This document shows, piece after piece, positions 29,172-37,490 of a stretch of 64,000 bases of DNA (its first letter is position 1; each line of letters starts with the position of its first letter). Where the stretch lies: NCBI RefSeq assembly GCF_017086405.1, contig NZ_CP070973.1:3380739-3444738 (forward strand), read 5' to 3'. This DNA comes from Mycobacterium gordonae. GTDB lineage: Bacteria; Actinomycetota; Actinomycetes; Mycobacteriales; Mycobacteriaceae. The notes below the pieces were generated by a model, which was not told where the DNA came from, made no database searches, and saw nothing but the letters and a program-made list of their open reading frames with translations. Both the position numbers and the translations under genes were made by a program.

Positions 29172-29858
29172 TTAGTTCTCGTCGCGAAGCCACAACGACA
29201 GGAAGGACACTAGCCGGTCCGCATCCTCTTCGATATCGGTCTCGCGCGAACTATGCCACCACTCGTGAAGCCATATCTGGACGGTCGAAATGGCAAGTCG
29301 TGCAACCTGACTCGGCGAGAAGTGAGACGCCTTTGCCACACCGCCGTCCGCGGCGGCCATCTCGATGAAGATGTCTACCGCCACCGTCCATGTTTGCCGC
29401 AGGGTTCCTCTGCCGGAATCGCTTGCGGTCGCCCAATTGAAGCCTTCTCGGAAGTGCAACTCCAGGAAGTTCGGATGGTTGCACAGGTAAATGTACGCCG
29501 ATCGAATGTTGTCGAGCATCCGCTTCGCCGGCAGTGACTCACCGCGAGAGTTTTGCAGGACGAAGCTCACCAGGTCGTTGAAACGATCAGCGTTCAGTTC
29601 GTTCCAGATCTGCATCTTGCCGCCTGGAAAGGTGCGATACACCACCGCGAGCGGGTAGCCGGCCCGCTTAGCGATCGCGGCAACTTTCGTTCGGTCATAG
29701 CCGGATTGGGCGAATTCCTGCTCCGCGCCACTGAGGATCGCGCTTCGGCGGCGACGTGGACTGTGGCGGTCGTCATCGGCGGCGGCGCGATCAGCGATCT
29801 CGCCTGGATCTTCCTTCGCCGAACCGTGCGACGAGGACTTGGCAGATGTGCCCACCAC
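29172..29858 (-). CDS. TetR-family transcriptional regulator
   Basis: A 228-residue regulator. After an N-terminal polar stretch, the helix-turn-helix occupies about residues 37-82 (RSAILSGAEQEFAQSGYDRT and KVAAIAKRAGYPLAVVYRTF). The rest is a helical ligand domain. It lies upstream of the membrane protein and P450 on the same strand, separated by 264 bases, so it probably controls these island genes. The start is the first of several possible; a later start within the polar tail cannot be excluded. Confidence 0.85.
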   Translation of the reverse strand: MVGTSAKSSSHGSAKEDPGEIADRAAADDDRHSPRRRRSAILSGAEQEFAQSGYDRTKVAAIAKRAGYPLAVVYRTFPGGKMQIWNELNADRFNDLVSFVLQNSRGESLPAKRMLDNIRSAYIYLCNHPNFLELHFREGFNWATASDSGRGTLRQTWTVAVDIFIEMAAADGGVAKASHFSPSQVARLAISTVQIWLHEWWHSSRETDIEEDADRLVSFLSLWLRDEN

Positions 29859-30107
29859 GCCGCGACCATACTCTACGTAACCGCGCTTGGGCTCGCAGAC
29901 TGCGTCCCGGTGCGGTATCGACCTGCGTCACGCCAGTCGAATCGCGATTCCTCATAACTTCGAAATAGCTTCGAAGCAGGACCGCGGGTACTGGGCCGCA
30001 ATAGCATTGTCACCCGCCGGAGGCGCAGGGCCGCATTGGGACGGTTCCGTCGCCACGGGTTGTCCAAAGCCCGTGGTCTACGGCGGCGGCCGCCCGCTCT
30101 CACGTGA

Positions 30108-30534
30108 TCAACTACCTCCATCCGGCAGCGAGCATGGGCCGTGGTGGTACGGGTGCTCCCCTTGAAAATGATCGAAGCTGAAGTAGCGATAGCGCTCGCT
30201 ATCCTGATGACGAATTGCAAACTGGTCTTCAGCGCGCGAGTCGGTCCTCCATACGTCCAGCAAGGTCGCGGCGCTATCGAGCGCCAGGGCGAGGCTGTCG
30301 GGGCTGGGCGCAGTCGCAGCAGCCGGCGCGCACCGCCGCAGCGCGGATCCGCAGCACGCCGCGAGGATCGTCGGCAGTCACCGGCGGTGATCCGCAGCGC
30401 CATTCGGTCAATTTGGCCGTGAGTTTCCGCAATCGTTCGTCGCCGTCCGCGCACAACATAATCCGTTGCGGCACAACGGGAATTGTGGACAGGTGCGGAC
30501 GCACGCGCATACCGCCATTGAGCCTGGGGGTCAA
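30108..30534 (-). pseudogene. Broken gene of unknown family next to attR
   Basis: Minus-strand reading gives protein-like sequence in two frames: first DERLRKLTAKLTEWRCGSPP and VTADDPRGVLRIRAAAVRA (upstream part), then, after a shift near 30300, PDSLALALDSAATLLDVWR and YRYFSFDHFQGEHPYHHG ending at a TGA at 30108. No start codon opens the second frame. It is probably one small decayed gene of the island. I do not recognise the family. Confidence 0.35.
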
Positions 30535-30561
30535 GTGGTCGTGGGTTCAAATTCTGTCAGC
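30524..30561 (+). repeat. attR-like repeat: degenerate copy of the tRNA-Pro 3' half
   Basis: Matches 24410-24447 with three substitutions (cgca to cgtg, aatcc to aattc). The 5' half of a tRNA is absent here, so this is an attachment-site remnant and not a tRNA gene. It defines the distal end of the island. Confidence 0.65.
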
Positions 30562-30810
30562 GCAGGTGATGTCTCAAGACATCGGAATAACCGGGGACTG
30601 CTCTAGGCGCGCGGCCTCAAGGTGTGGGGCATTTGACGCCGCAGGGTTGGTAATCCCTGATCGAGGGCGAAGTCGTTTAGCGCAACACGTTCTGAGCAAC
30701 CGAAGCTCGTAGATTACATCTCGGTGTCCACAAAGGGCTGATCGACCACTGGCGGCCCCGGCGCACGTCAGCCGCAGACACGTTCGGCTTTATAGGGCAG
30801 CATTGGGTTG

Positions 30811-31905
30811 GTGACAACTCCGCAAGGGCCGTCCGGGAACCCGCCGGAATGGAATCGCCCCACCGAGCCCGGCCCCAGCAGGAGACCGGCACCTCCGCCA
30901 GCATCCCCACCGCCGTCGGGATCACCGACGCAGCGGATTCCTCAGCCCGGACGACCATATCGACCGCCGCCCCCGGCAAACCCGCCGCCACCCCCAAGCC
31001 GCCCGCCAAGCCCGCCGAGCCCGCCAAGGCCGCCGCAGCCGCCACCCGCTCGGCCGTATCCGCCGGCCCGCCCACCCGCACCCGCACCGGAACGGTCCGG
31101 GCCGCCGGAGCAGGCCACGACTCGCCTGCCCACCGTGCAGCCATCGAAGGACTCGTCAACACAGCCCCGCCGACGGCGGAAGAAGCCCTTGATCCTCGCC
31201 ATCGTGCTGGCGGTCATTCTGGCCGTGCTAATCGGAGCTGAGCTGATCGTCCGTAACGTGGCTGGGAACAAAGTGGCGAGCGCGGTGGCGTGCGAGGTTG
31301 AGGACAGCGCCACGGTGTCGTTCGCCGTCATGCCGCCGATGCTCTGGCAATACCTCAGCGGCGATTTCCCGGAAATCTCCGTGCGGACCGCCGGCAACCA
31401 GGTGCGCAGCGCCAAGGGCATGAAGGTCGGCATCGACATCAAGGACCTCCGCCTGAGCGACACCGGCGAATCCAAAGGCACCATCGGCGCGCTCAATGGC
31501 ACGATCACCTGGTCATCCGACGGCATCAAGCAATCGGTCCAGGACGCCATCCCGGTGCTTGGCAGCTTTGTGACCAGCAAGGTGACCACCAACCCGAGCG
31601 AGGGCACCATCGAACTCAAGGGGATGCTCGACAGCGTCACCGTCAAGCCGCAGATTGCCAACAACGGCCTATCGCTGCAGGTGGTCAACTTGACCGCGTT
31701 GGGCTCGAAGATGTCTACGGACACGGTGCAGGAGAATCTGGACAGCCTCACGTCCAAGGCGACGCAGAATTATCCGCTGGGCATCCACGCCGACACGGTC
31801 AAGGTCACCGACGCCGGGCTGGAAGCCACGTTCTCCACCACGAACGCGAGCATCCCGGCGTCGTCGTCGCCGCACAACGGTCAGGACTGTTTCAGCGGAT
31901 TCTGA
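30811..31905 (+). CDS. Proline-rich membrane-anchored DUF2993 (LmeA-like) protein
   Basis: A 364-residue protein. Residues 1-120 are extremely proline-rich, then a basic stretch (RRRRKK) precedes one membrane helix (ILAIVLAVILAVLIGAELIV). The rest is an exported DUF2993-type domain (VACEVEDSATVSFAVMPPML, IDIKDLRLSDTGES). Relatives such as LmeA act in lipomannan assembly in the periplasm, so a cell-envelope role is inferred. I prefer the GTG at 30811 to the TTG just before it. It is the first gene beyond the island. Confidence 0.8.
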   Translation: MTTPQGPSGNPPEWNRPTEPGPSRRPAPPPASPPPSGSPTQRIPQPGRPYRPPPPANPPPPPSRPPSPPSPPRPPQPPPARPYPPARPPAPAPERSGPPEQATTRLPTVQPSKDSSTQPRRRRKKPLILAIVLAVILAVLIGAELIVRNVAGNKVASAVACEVEDSATVSFAVMPPMLWQYLSGDFPEISVRTAGNQVRSAKGMKVGIDIKDLRLSDTGESKGTIGALNGTITWSSDGIKQSVQDAIPVLGSFVTSKVTTNPSEGTIELKGMLDSVTVKPQIANNGLSLQVVNLTALGSKMSTDTVQENLDSLTSKATQNYPLGIHADTVKVTDAGLEATFSTTNASIPASSSPHNGQDCFSGF

Positions 31906-31970
31906 TTCGGCCCAGCCCATCGAGCACCGGTCGTCGCGCACCCCTGCTGCCCTGTTGATGCGGTAGACAT

Positions 31971-32768
31971 GTGGCCGTGAAGATTGACGGATCGGTGGCA
32001 GTGGTCACCGGCGCGGGCTCGGGCATCGGCAGATCCATTGCGGCGGCCCTGGCATCGGCAGGCGCCTCGGTGGTGGCCGGCGACATCGACGGCGCTACGG
32101 CTGCCGAGACCGCGGCGCAGATCGGTGGCGTCGCAGTCGCCGCGGACGCCGCGACGACGGAGGGGATCGCGACTCTGCTCGCCGCCGCGCGCCAAGCCTA
32201 CGGACCGGTGGACATCTTCGTCGCCAATGCCGGCATCACCGGCCAACTCGGCCTCGGCGACGACGAAGCCGCCTGGGACCGGATCATCGATATCAACCTG
32301 CGCGCCCATATTCGGGCAGCCAAAGCTGTTGTGCCGCAGTGGCTCGAGCGTGGTGGCGGACATTTTGTCGCCGTCGCCTCCGCGGCCGGCCTGCTGACTC
32401 AGCTCGGTGCGGCCCCCTACAGCGTGACCAAGCACGCCGCAGTCGGGTTCGCCGAATGGTTGGCCATCAGGTACGGCGATCAGGGCATCGGGGTGAGTTG
32501 TGTGTGCCCGATGGGTGTGGACACCGCCATGCTGCGCGCAATGTCCGACTCGCCGGACGGCGACATGCGGATGGCCGGTGCCGCCGTCACCAGCTCCGGC
32601 TCGGTGGTTGCCCCGGAGACCGTGGCCGCCTGTGTGGTGCGGGCCATCATCGACGGGACGTTCCTGGTGCTGCCGCATCCCGACGTACTGACCATGTACC
32701 GGCAGAAGGGCGCCGACTACGAGCGCTGGATTGCCGGCATGCGCCGCTATCAGCGCAGCTTGCAGTAG
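31971..32768 (+). CDS. Short-chain dehydrogenase/reductase
   Basis: A 265-residue classical SDR: cofactor motif VTGAGSGIGRSIAAALA, ANAGITG, Ser in VAVASAAGLL and YSVTKHAAVGF with the Tyr-x3-Lys. The C-terminal region has CVCPMGVDTAML. The start is a GTG at 31971 (a second GTG follows at 31977). It stands alone between the DUF2993 gene and a small minus-strand gene, so context gives no substrate. Confidence 0.9.
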   Translation: MAVKIDGSVAVVTGAGSGIGRSIAAALASAGASVVAGDIDGATAAETAAQIGGVAVAADAATTEGIATLLAAARQAYGPVDIFVANAGITGQLGLGDDEAAWDRIIDINLRAHIRAAKAVVPQWLERGGGHFVAVASAAGLLTQLGAAPYSVTKHAAVGFAEWLAIRYGDQGIGVSCVCPMGVDTAMLRAMSDSPDGDMRMAGAAVTSSGSVVAPETVAACVVRAIIDGTFLVLPHPDVLTMYRQKGADYERWIAGMRRYQRSLQ

Positions 32769-32805
32769 CCGCCGTGACCCGTCCCGGCCCCTGTGCCGCG
32801 GTGCA

Positions 32806-32964
32806 TCAGCGGTGATGCGGCGGCTGCTCGTCGCGGAGCCGACTTTCGTCCCACACCGAGCGCACCTGATCCTCGTCACCGAATCGCTCCAACTCTTCGG
32901 GAGTGACGTGTACCCGTGGCCGTTGGCGCGGCGTGGTGGGTGGATGTGAAGGTTCGTCGGGCAT
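32806..32964 (-). CDS. Small hypothetical protein
   Basis: A 52-residue, charged protein (VHVTPEELERFGDEDQVRSV, ending EQPPHHR). The ATG at 32964 follows an AGAAAGAA sequence that could serve as ribosome site. A longer frame to 33036 is possible. No family recognised. It is convergent with the SDR gene. Confidence 0.45.
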   Translation of the reverse strand: MPDEPSHPPTTPRQRPRVHVTPEELERFGDEDQVRSVWDESRLRDEQPPHHR

Positions 32965-33449
32965 GAAGCGATTCTTTCTGTCGTGACCCGAAGGTGCGCC
33001 GGGCGCTGCGGACCTGTCGCGGGGTTGTGCGTACATCGTTGCAGGTTGTCGGCCGAAGCGGGAACCGCCTCGCCGGTCTCCGAGTCGGCAAAGCGTGAAT
33101 CCATCAGTGCCGCAATGACATTAGCCAGAAACGCTGCCGGCGCAGTGCCGCTTCGCCAACTGACCCGAGAAGGGTTGGCCTCCCCGCCCGGACCGCCCCC
33201 GGGTTGTACGCTGCGCGATGTGGGCGGATGACGCGCAATTTCTTACCGCTCGGTTGGATCGCGGGTGGAAATCCGCGGACACCTGCCGAAGCGAAGCCGC
33301 GCTGATCACCCACGTCTCTCCCGTGGTGGCAACGGGACGAGTTTTCAGGCGAGGAACTCAGAGGCGTATAACTAGGTGCGTCCTGGTCAAGTGGCTCGAA
33401 ATAGACAATTGCCCATCACGCGGCGGTTGTCGTTTGAAGAGGGGAATGA
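32965..33449. other. Intergenic stretch with no supported gene
   Basis: The 485 bases between the small minus-strand gene and the secreted CDGP-like gene contain short frames in several phases but none with a convincing start and protein-like composition. No strong promoter, repeat or RNA structure was seen. The leader of the next gene occupies the last 50 bases or so (aagaggggaatga). Confidence 0.5.
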
Positions 33450-33956
33450 GTGAAGAAATTCGCCTTTTTCGGCATTACGGCAACTGCGTGGCTAAGCGTG
33501 AGTGTTCCTGCGGCACAGGCGGATATCGGCGGAAACGTCCCTGGACCCGGGTTGTGTGACTACCCGGGGGTCGGGGGCTCGGGCATGGAGATGGGGGCGT
33601 ATCACTACTGGTGCGACTTTCCGGTCGAAGAAAACGGCAGTCGTTGGCACTGCGAGTATGGCGGCGGCGCCGTGCAGGGTGTCGGCGGCGTCAATATCTT
33701 CTTCCTGACCGCCCAAGTCATCACTCCGCTGGGCGCACTGGAAGGTTCGTGCTCATTCCGCTGCCCGGACGGCTCGCTGTCGGCCGCGCCGAATCCGCCC
33801 GGTGCGTGGAAAAACGGCTTGACCCCGAAGAAATGCGTTCCGCTGGAGGTAGCGCCGATTTCGGAACCGAATACCGAGCTGCCGGGCTGGCCCGGACACC
33901 TTCCTGCGGTGACCAATCCGGTGACCCCCAATCCGGTGACAACCGAAAACCCTTAA
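33450..33956 (+). CDS. Secreted cysteine-containing protein (CDGP-type)
   Basis: A 168-residue exported protein. Residues 1-25 form a signal peptide (MKKFAFFGITATAWLSVSVP then AAQADI, cleavage after AQA). The mature part has paired cysteines (CDYPG, YWCDF, WHCEYGG, GSCSFRC) and a proline/threonine-rich tail. Such small mycobacterial secreted proteins have no known activity. The start is a GTG at 33450 behind GAGGGGAA. Confidence 0.75.
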   Translation: MKKFAFFGITATAWLSVSVPAAQADIGGNVPGPGLCDYPGVGGSGMEMGAYHYWCDFPVEENGSRWHCEYGGGAVQGVGGVNIFFLTAQVITPLGALEGSCSFRCPDGSLSAAPNPPGAWKNGLTPKKCVPLEVAPISEPNTELPGWPGHLPAVTNPVTPNPVTTENP

Positions 33957-34019
33957 GGTCCATTCGTCTGTCTGCTTCACAGCCCGCCGTAAAACCCGGT
34001 GCGCAGTGGATCTCCGTCG

Positions 34020-34192
34020 TCGCAATTGTGGCGGCGTCAAGGAGATGGGCCGACCCCAACCTGCCGACTTCGAAGCCGCGGTGCGCTCGACGTACAAGCA
34101 GATGGTGCGCGTCTCCATCGAGCCGCTATGGGCGCTTCTACGACTTCGGTGCCGGGCGGTTGCCCGATTTTCTCGCCAAGCTCACCAGCTAA
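34020..34192 (+). pseudogene. Possible frameshifted gene remnant
   Basis: One frame reads MGRPQPADFEAAVRSTYKQM then VRVSIEPLW; after a shift near 34130 another frame continues GRFYDFGAGRLPDFLAKLTS to a TAA at 34190. The two parts join smoothly if one base is removed, so this may be the end of a decayed gene. Family unknown and the call is weak. Confidence 0.3.
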
Positions 34193-34570
34193 CGCTTACC
34201 GGGCGGCTCTCAGCGCAGCCGGCGGTTGCTGATCAAGCCTCTGCGGCGAAAGGCAGCCCGACTGACCCGACAATTTGCTCGCGCGGCAGAGTCACTTCCC
34301 GCAGCGAGGCAAGACCTTTCCAAACCGGGTGCTAACAATTGCCGCGGTAATCGCGATAGATCAGAACGTGATCGATAAGCGGGCAGCCGGAGGTGACGAC
34401 ACCGTTTTGTGGCGCCCGCACAATGGGACATTGTTTCCTTGGCGGCCGGTCACGATGTACGCGCGGCCCGCTGGCCTTAATTTGCTGACCAGCGCAGCCG
34501 TAGGTCCCGGACCACGACAATTCGTATCAGGGTGGCGGATGCATATCGCGGCAAGGAGGAAGGGCACAAA
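34193..34570. other. Intergenic stretch upstream of whiB4-like gene
   Basis: About 380 bases with no supported gene on the plus strand. A minus-strand frame at 34332-34520 has five cysteines (CPIVRAPQNG, SGCPLIDH) but no ribosome site, so it is not called. The end holds the leader of the WhiB gene with a strong AGGAGGAAGG at 34555-34564. Confidence 0.4.
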
Positions 34571-34921
34571 TTGTTGACAGAAACTCGGTCGGCCCCCCGG
34601 AAATTAGGTTTGGCTGGTGCCAACAGCAATACGCGTGCAGCCACTTCTGAAGACCGCGCGTGGGTGCGGAATGCACTGTGCCGAAACGCGGACCCGGACG
34701 AACTCTTCGTGCGGGGGGCGGCGCAGCGCAAGGCGGCCACCATCTGCCGGAACTGCCCGGTGAAGCGCGAGTGCGGCGCGGACGCACTCGACAACAAGGT
34801 CGAGTACGGCGTCTGGGGCGGTCTGACCGAACGGCGGCGCAGGGCGCTGCTCAAAGAGCACCCCGAGGTGTTGTCATGGGCGGATTTCTTCAACAAACAG
34901 AACACCCGCTTCGCGGGCTAG
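34571..34921 (+). CDS. WhiB-family iron-sulfur regulator, WhiB4-like
   Basis: A 116-residue redox-sensing protein. The four cluster cysteines are in ALCRNADPDELF, TICRNCPVKREC (C-x2-C-x5-C), and the GVWGG turn follows, with a basic DNA-binding tail. The DELFVRGAAQRKAA segment is characteristic of WhiB4, which responds to oxygen and nitric oxide. The TTG at 34571 is chosen because an AGGAGGAAGG ribosome site lies 7 bases upstream; an ATG at 34532 has none. Confidence 0.85.
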   Translation: MLTETRSAPRKLGLAGANSNTRAATSEDRAWVRNALCRNADPDELFVRGAAQRKAATICRNCPVKRECGADALDNKVEYGVWGGLTERRRRALLKEHPEVLSWADFFNKQNTRFAG

Positions 34922-34993
34922 TCGCACGAATCTAGAGGCGGTGCGTGCCTGTCGGCCGCCGTGTCCGCCGATTGCGCAATCTGTGGCCGCTGC

Positions 34994-35245
34994 CTAGCAG
35001 GGGGCGCCGTTCGGGGTGTAGTAGGGCACACCCTCGGCGGTGTAGCACGGCGGCTGGCCGTTGGCGGCCTGGCTGGCCGCCTCGACGTCGCTGGCCGTCG
35101 CCACCCTCGCTGCCGGGTCAGTACAACCGCCCACCGAGACGTGCCGACCGCCGACGTCGCCGCACACATCGGCGTGCGCGGCGGGCGCGGGTACCAGGGC
35201 AAAAGAACCGATCGCCGCCAGCGCCGCGAAAAACATTTTCACCAT
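34994..35245 (-). CDS. Small secreted protein
   Basis: An 83-residue exported protein. A signal peptide (MVKMFFAALAAIGSFALVPA then PAAHADV) precedes a short mature chain with four cysteines (DVCGD, GGCTDP, PPCYTAEG, GAPC end). No known activity. The ATG at 35245 sits at the start of the signal peptide; an upstream ATG at 35275 would add ten polar residues. Confidence 0.65.
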   Translation of the reverse strand: MVKMFFAALAAIGSFALVPAPAAHADVCGDVGGRHVSVGGCTDPAARVATASDVEAASQAANGQPPCYTAEGVPYYTPNGAPC

Positions 35246-35324
35246 CGAGCGATCGTACTTAGTGTGGTCAACCACCGAGTCGAAAACTCCGCTCTTGCGC
35301 TGTCGACCCGGCGGTCCGAGCCGA

Positions 35325-36476
35325 CTAACTGCGCCGGGTCAGCTCCGGCAGCAAGACAGACGCGGCATCTGGCCCGATCAGTCCCGCGAGCCGCGCATTG
35401 ATGCCGGCTTTCTTCTCGGCGTACATCAATTCGTCGGCGCGAGCCAACAACTCGTCGACCGAGGCGGCATCGGCAGCGGGGGCCGCCACCAGACCGATGC
35501 TGGCCGACACCCGATACGGCCTGTCGCTGCCCCGATTGAACGCGTGAAACGCCTCGACCAGCCGTTCTTTCAACCGGCCGGGATCACCCTCGTTCTCGGT
35601 GGTCAGCACCAAAAACTCGTCGCCGCCGATGCGCGCGATGATGTCCGACTCGCGCAACGTGCCACGCAGCACCCGGGCCACGTCCGAGATCAGCAAGTCG
35701 CCTACATCGTGGCCCTGTTCGTCGTTGACCCTTTTGAGTCCGTCGAGGTCGAGAAATGCGAGCACGCAATTGCGGCGATGGCGGCGTGCCGCGCGCAACG
35801 CCTGCTCCGCGAGCAGATAGAAGCCGCGGCGGTTGTTCAGCCCGGTCAGTTCATCGGTCACCGAAAGCCGTCGAATCTCTTCGTTGGCCTTCTCCAGCTC
35901 CGCAGTGCGGTCGCGTACCCGCTGTTCGAGTTCGGCGGAGACTTGCACGTTCTCCATGGCGATCGAGGTCGAGTCGGCCAGCGCCTGCAGCAGGCGGACT
36001 TCCTGAGCGGTCGGCTGGTGGTGGTGAGCCCAGTAGTTGCCGATCGCCCCGATCGGGTCAAGCTGGCGGATCGGAACCATCACCAGGCTCTTGACGAAGG
36101 TCGGCCGGTAAATACCTTGCGGGATCCGCTGATCGACGTAGATGTCGGGGATCACTGCCGCGTCCCGGTTGAGCATGGCCCAACCGCTGATACAGGCCTC
36201 GATCGGGAAGCGGTTGCCTTTCCACAACGGTGCAATCGCCTCTTCGTCGGCGTAGTAGCACTTGTCGTTCTCGCGCAACACGAATGTCGCGCCGTCACAG
36301 CCGGTCAGCTCCCGCGCCGAGGTTCGCACGATGCGCTGAATGTTGGCCAGGCTGCGGGCCAACGACAATTCCTGAACGGCCCGCAACAGCCGCTCCATAC
36401 CGTCGATATAGTCGGTTGCCTCCGACCGGCCCGTGGACGTGTGGGAGGGCGCCTGGTCGGACAATTCGGCGTGCAT
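35325..36476 (-). CDS. Diguanylate cyclase with GAF sensor domain
   Basis: A 383-residue cytosolic protein. Residues 25-170 or so form a GAF domain (IVRTSARELTGCDGATFVL onward), a coiled coil follows (ELEQRVRDRTAELEKANEEI), then a GGDEF domain. The active site IARIGGDEFLVL is intact, and an RESD inhibitory-site motif lies five residues before it, so it should make c-di-GMP with product feedback. The ATG at 36476 has a GGAGG site. No EAL domain is present. Confidence 0.93.
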   Translation of the reverse strand: MHAELSDQAPSHTSTGRSEATDYIDGMERLLRAVQELSLARSLANIQRIVRTSARELTGCDGATFVLRENDKCYYADEEAIAPLWKGNRFPIEACISGWAMLNRDAAVIPDIYVDQRIPQGIYRPTFVKSLVMVPIRQLDPIGAIGNYWAHHHQPTAQEVRLLQALADSTSIAMENVQVSAELEQRVRDRTAELEKANEEIRRLSVTDELTGLNNRRGFYLLAEQALRAARRHRRNCVLAFLDLDGLKRVNDEQGHDVGDLLISDVARVLRGTLRESDIIARIGGDEFLVLTTENEGDPGRLKERLVEAFHAFNRGSDRPYRVSASIGLVAAPAADAASVDELLARADELMYAEKKAGINARLAGLIGPDAASVLLPELTRRS

Positions 36477-36588
36477 CGGCACCTCCGCAAAAGACCGGCC
36501 GCTAGGGAAATTCGGCCGCCCAGTCAGGGCAGTACGTTACACCGCTGAAACGGATAATGGCTCCTGATTTCGCGCCCGGCTGGGCCAC

Positions 36589-37368
36589 TCAGGCGATCGC
36601 CTGCCCCGCGTAGACGACGGCAGCCCCCACCGCCAACGCCCCCAGAATCCGCCGCAGTGCGCGTTCGGGCACGTGCGGCGCGACGGCGGCGCCTAGGTAA
36701 CCGCCGATGAGTCCGCCCATTCCGGCAGCGATGCCGACCAACCAATTGGGTGCGATGTCGAGGTCGGGGCGGGTGACGGCCAGGACGATGTAGGTCGCCG
36801 TGCCGGCCACCGAGGTGATGAGCGTCGAGGTCAGCGCGGCCGGCGCGACGGTCGCGACAGGTAGACCACGACCGATCAGGATGGGGCTGAGCAGCGACCC
36901 GCCGCCGATGCCGTAGACGCCACCGACGACCCCAACGCTCAGGGCCAGCAAGCCGATTGACCGTGCTGACGGTTGCTCGCCCACCGCTCGAACGGGTGCG
37001 CCGCTCCGAAGGCATAGCCAAACGCCCAGGGGAAGAAGGAATCCCGCAACCGCGATGCGAAACACCTGTGGTCCGGGGAGCACGAAGACACGTACCAGTG
37101 CGCCGAGTACCACACCCGGCACCGTGCCGGCGATCAACAGGGCACTGAGCGGGTTGCGCAACGCTACCCGGTAGCGCACCAGCGCGCCGGGAATCGCCAC
37201 GATGTTGAACAGCAGATTGGTGGGAGTGACAGCGGGACTGGGAATCTGGAGGGCACTGAACTGAATGGGCAGCAGAAAGACCGCGCCCGACACCCCCACC
37301 GGAGTGGTGACCGTAGCGACGACAAGGCCGGCGGCGAAGCTGAGCATCACCGTCTGAAGCGTGGTCAT
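36589..37368 (-). CDS. TauE/SafE-family sulfite/anion exporter
   Basis: A 259-residue membrane protein with about eight hydrophobic segments in two repeats: PVGVSGAVFLLPIQ in the first and VYGIGGGSLLSPILI in the second, the usual TauE signature. It probably moves an organic or sulfur anion. The ATG at 37368 is followed by a hydrophobic N-terminus; the frame extends to 37404 without signal. It is divergent from the antiporter gene. Confidence 0.88.
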   Translation of the reverse strand: MTTLQTVMLSFAAGLVVATVTTPVGVSGAVFLLPIQFSALQIPSPAVTPTNLLFNIVAIPGALVRYRVALRNPLSALLIAGTVPGVVLGALVRVFVLPGPQVFRIAVAGFLLPLGVWLCLRSGAPVRAVGEQPSARSIGLLALSVGVVGGVYGIGGGSLLSPILIGRGLPVATVAPAALTSTLITSVAGTATYIVLAVTRPDLDIAPNWLVGIAAGMGGLIGGYLGAAVAPHVPERALRRILGALAVGAAVVYAGQAIA

Positions 37369-37490
37369 CACCGCACTATCGGTCAGTCGGGTTTCCCTGA
37401 CCACCGTTTAATTCACCCGACCGAAACCCTGCCGGCCCCGGTGTGTGCAGAATAACCACGTGACGCGGGTCGGTCTGAGGGGCAGATGAC

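Larger units (their letters stand above)
24410..30561. mobile_element. Small decayed genomic island integrated at tRNA-Pro
   Basis: The block between the tRNA-Pro 3' half and its imperfect copy at 30524-30561 contains an integrase remnant, an IS element, a P450, a membrane protein, a TetR regulator and a broken gene, unlike the dense housekeeping DNA on either side. Integration into the 3' end of a tRNA gene by a tyrosine integrase leaves exactly such a direct repeat. The repeats have diverged and the integrase is dead, so the island is old and no longer mobile. Confidence 0.65.

Noticed and set aside
30524..30561. A second tRNA-Pro gene
   Set aside because: Only the 3' half is present, the acceptor stem cannot pair and the D-arm is missing; it fits an attachment-site remnant.
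31881..33104. A 407-codon minus-strand frame across the SDR gene
   Set aside because: It is opposite a clear SDR with catalytic motifs and has no domain of its own. The first 60 residues look slightly protein-like, but there is no support for a start.
34332..34520. A cysteine-containing 62-codon minus-strand frame
   Set aside because: No ribosome site, no signal peptide and no recognisable family; kept only as a note.
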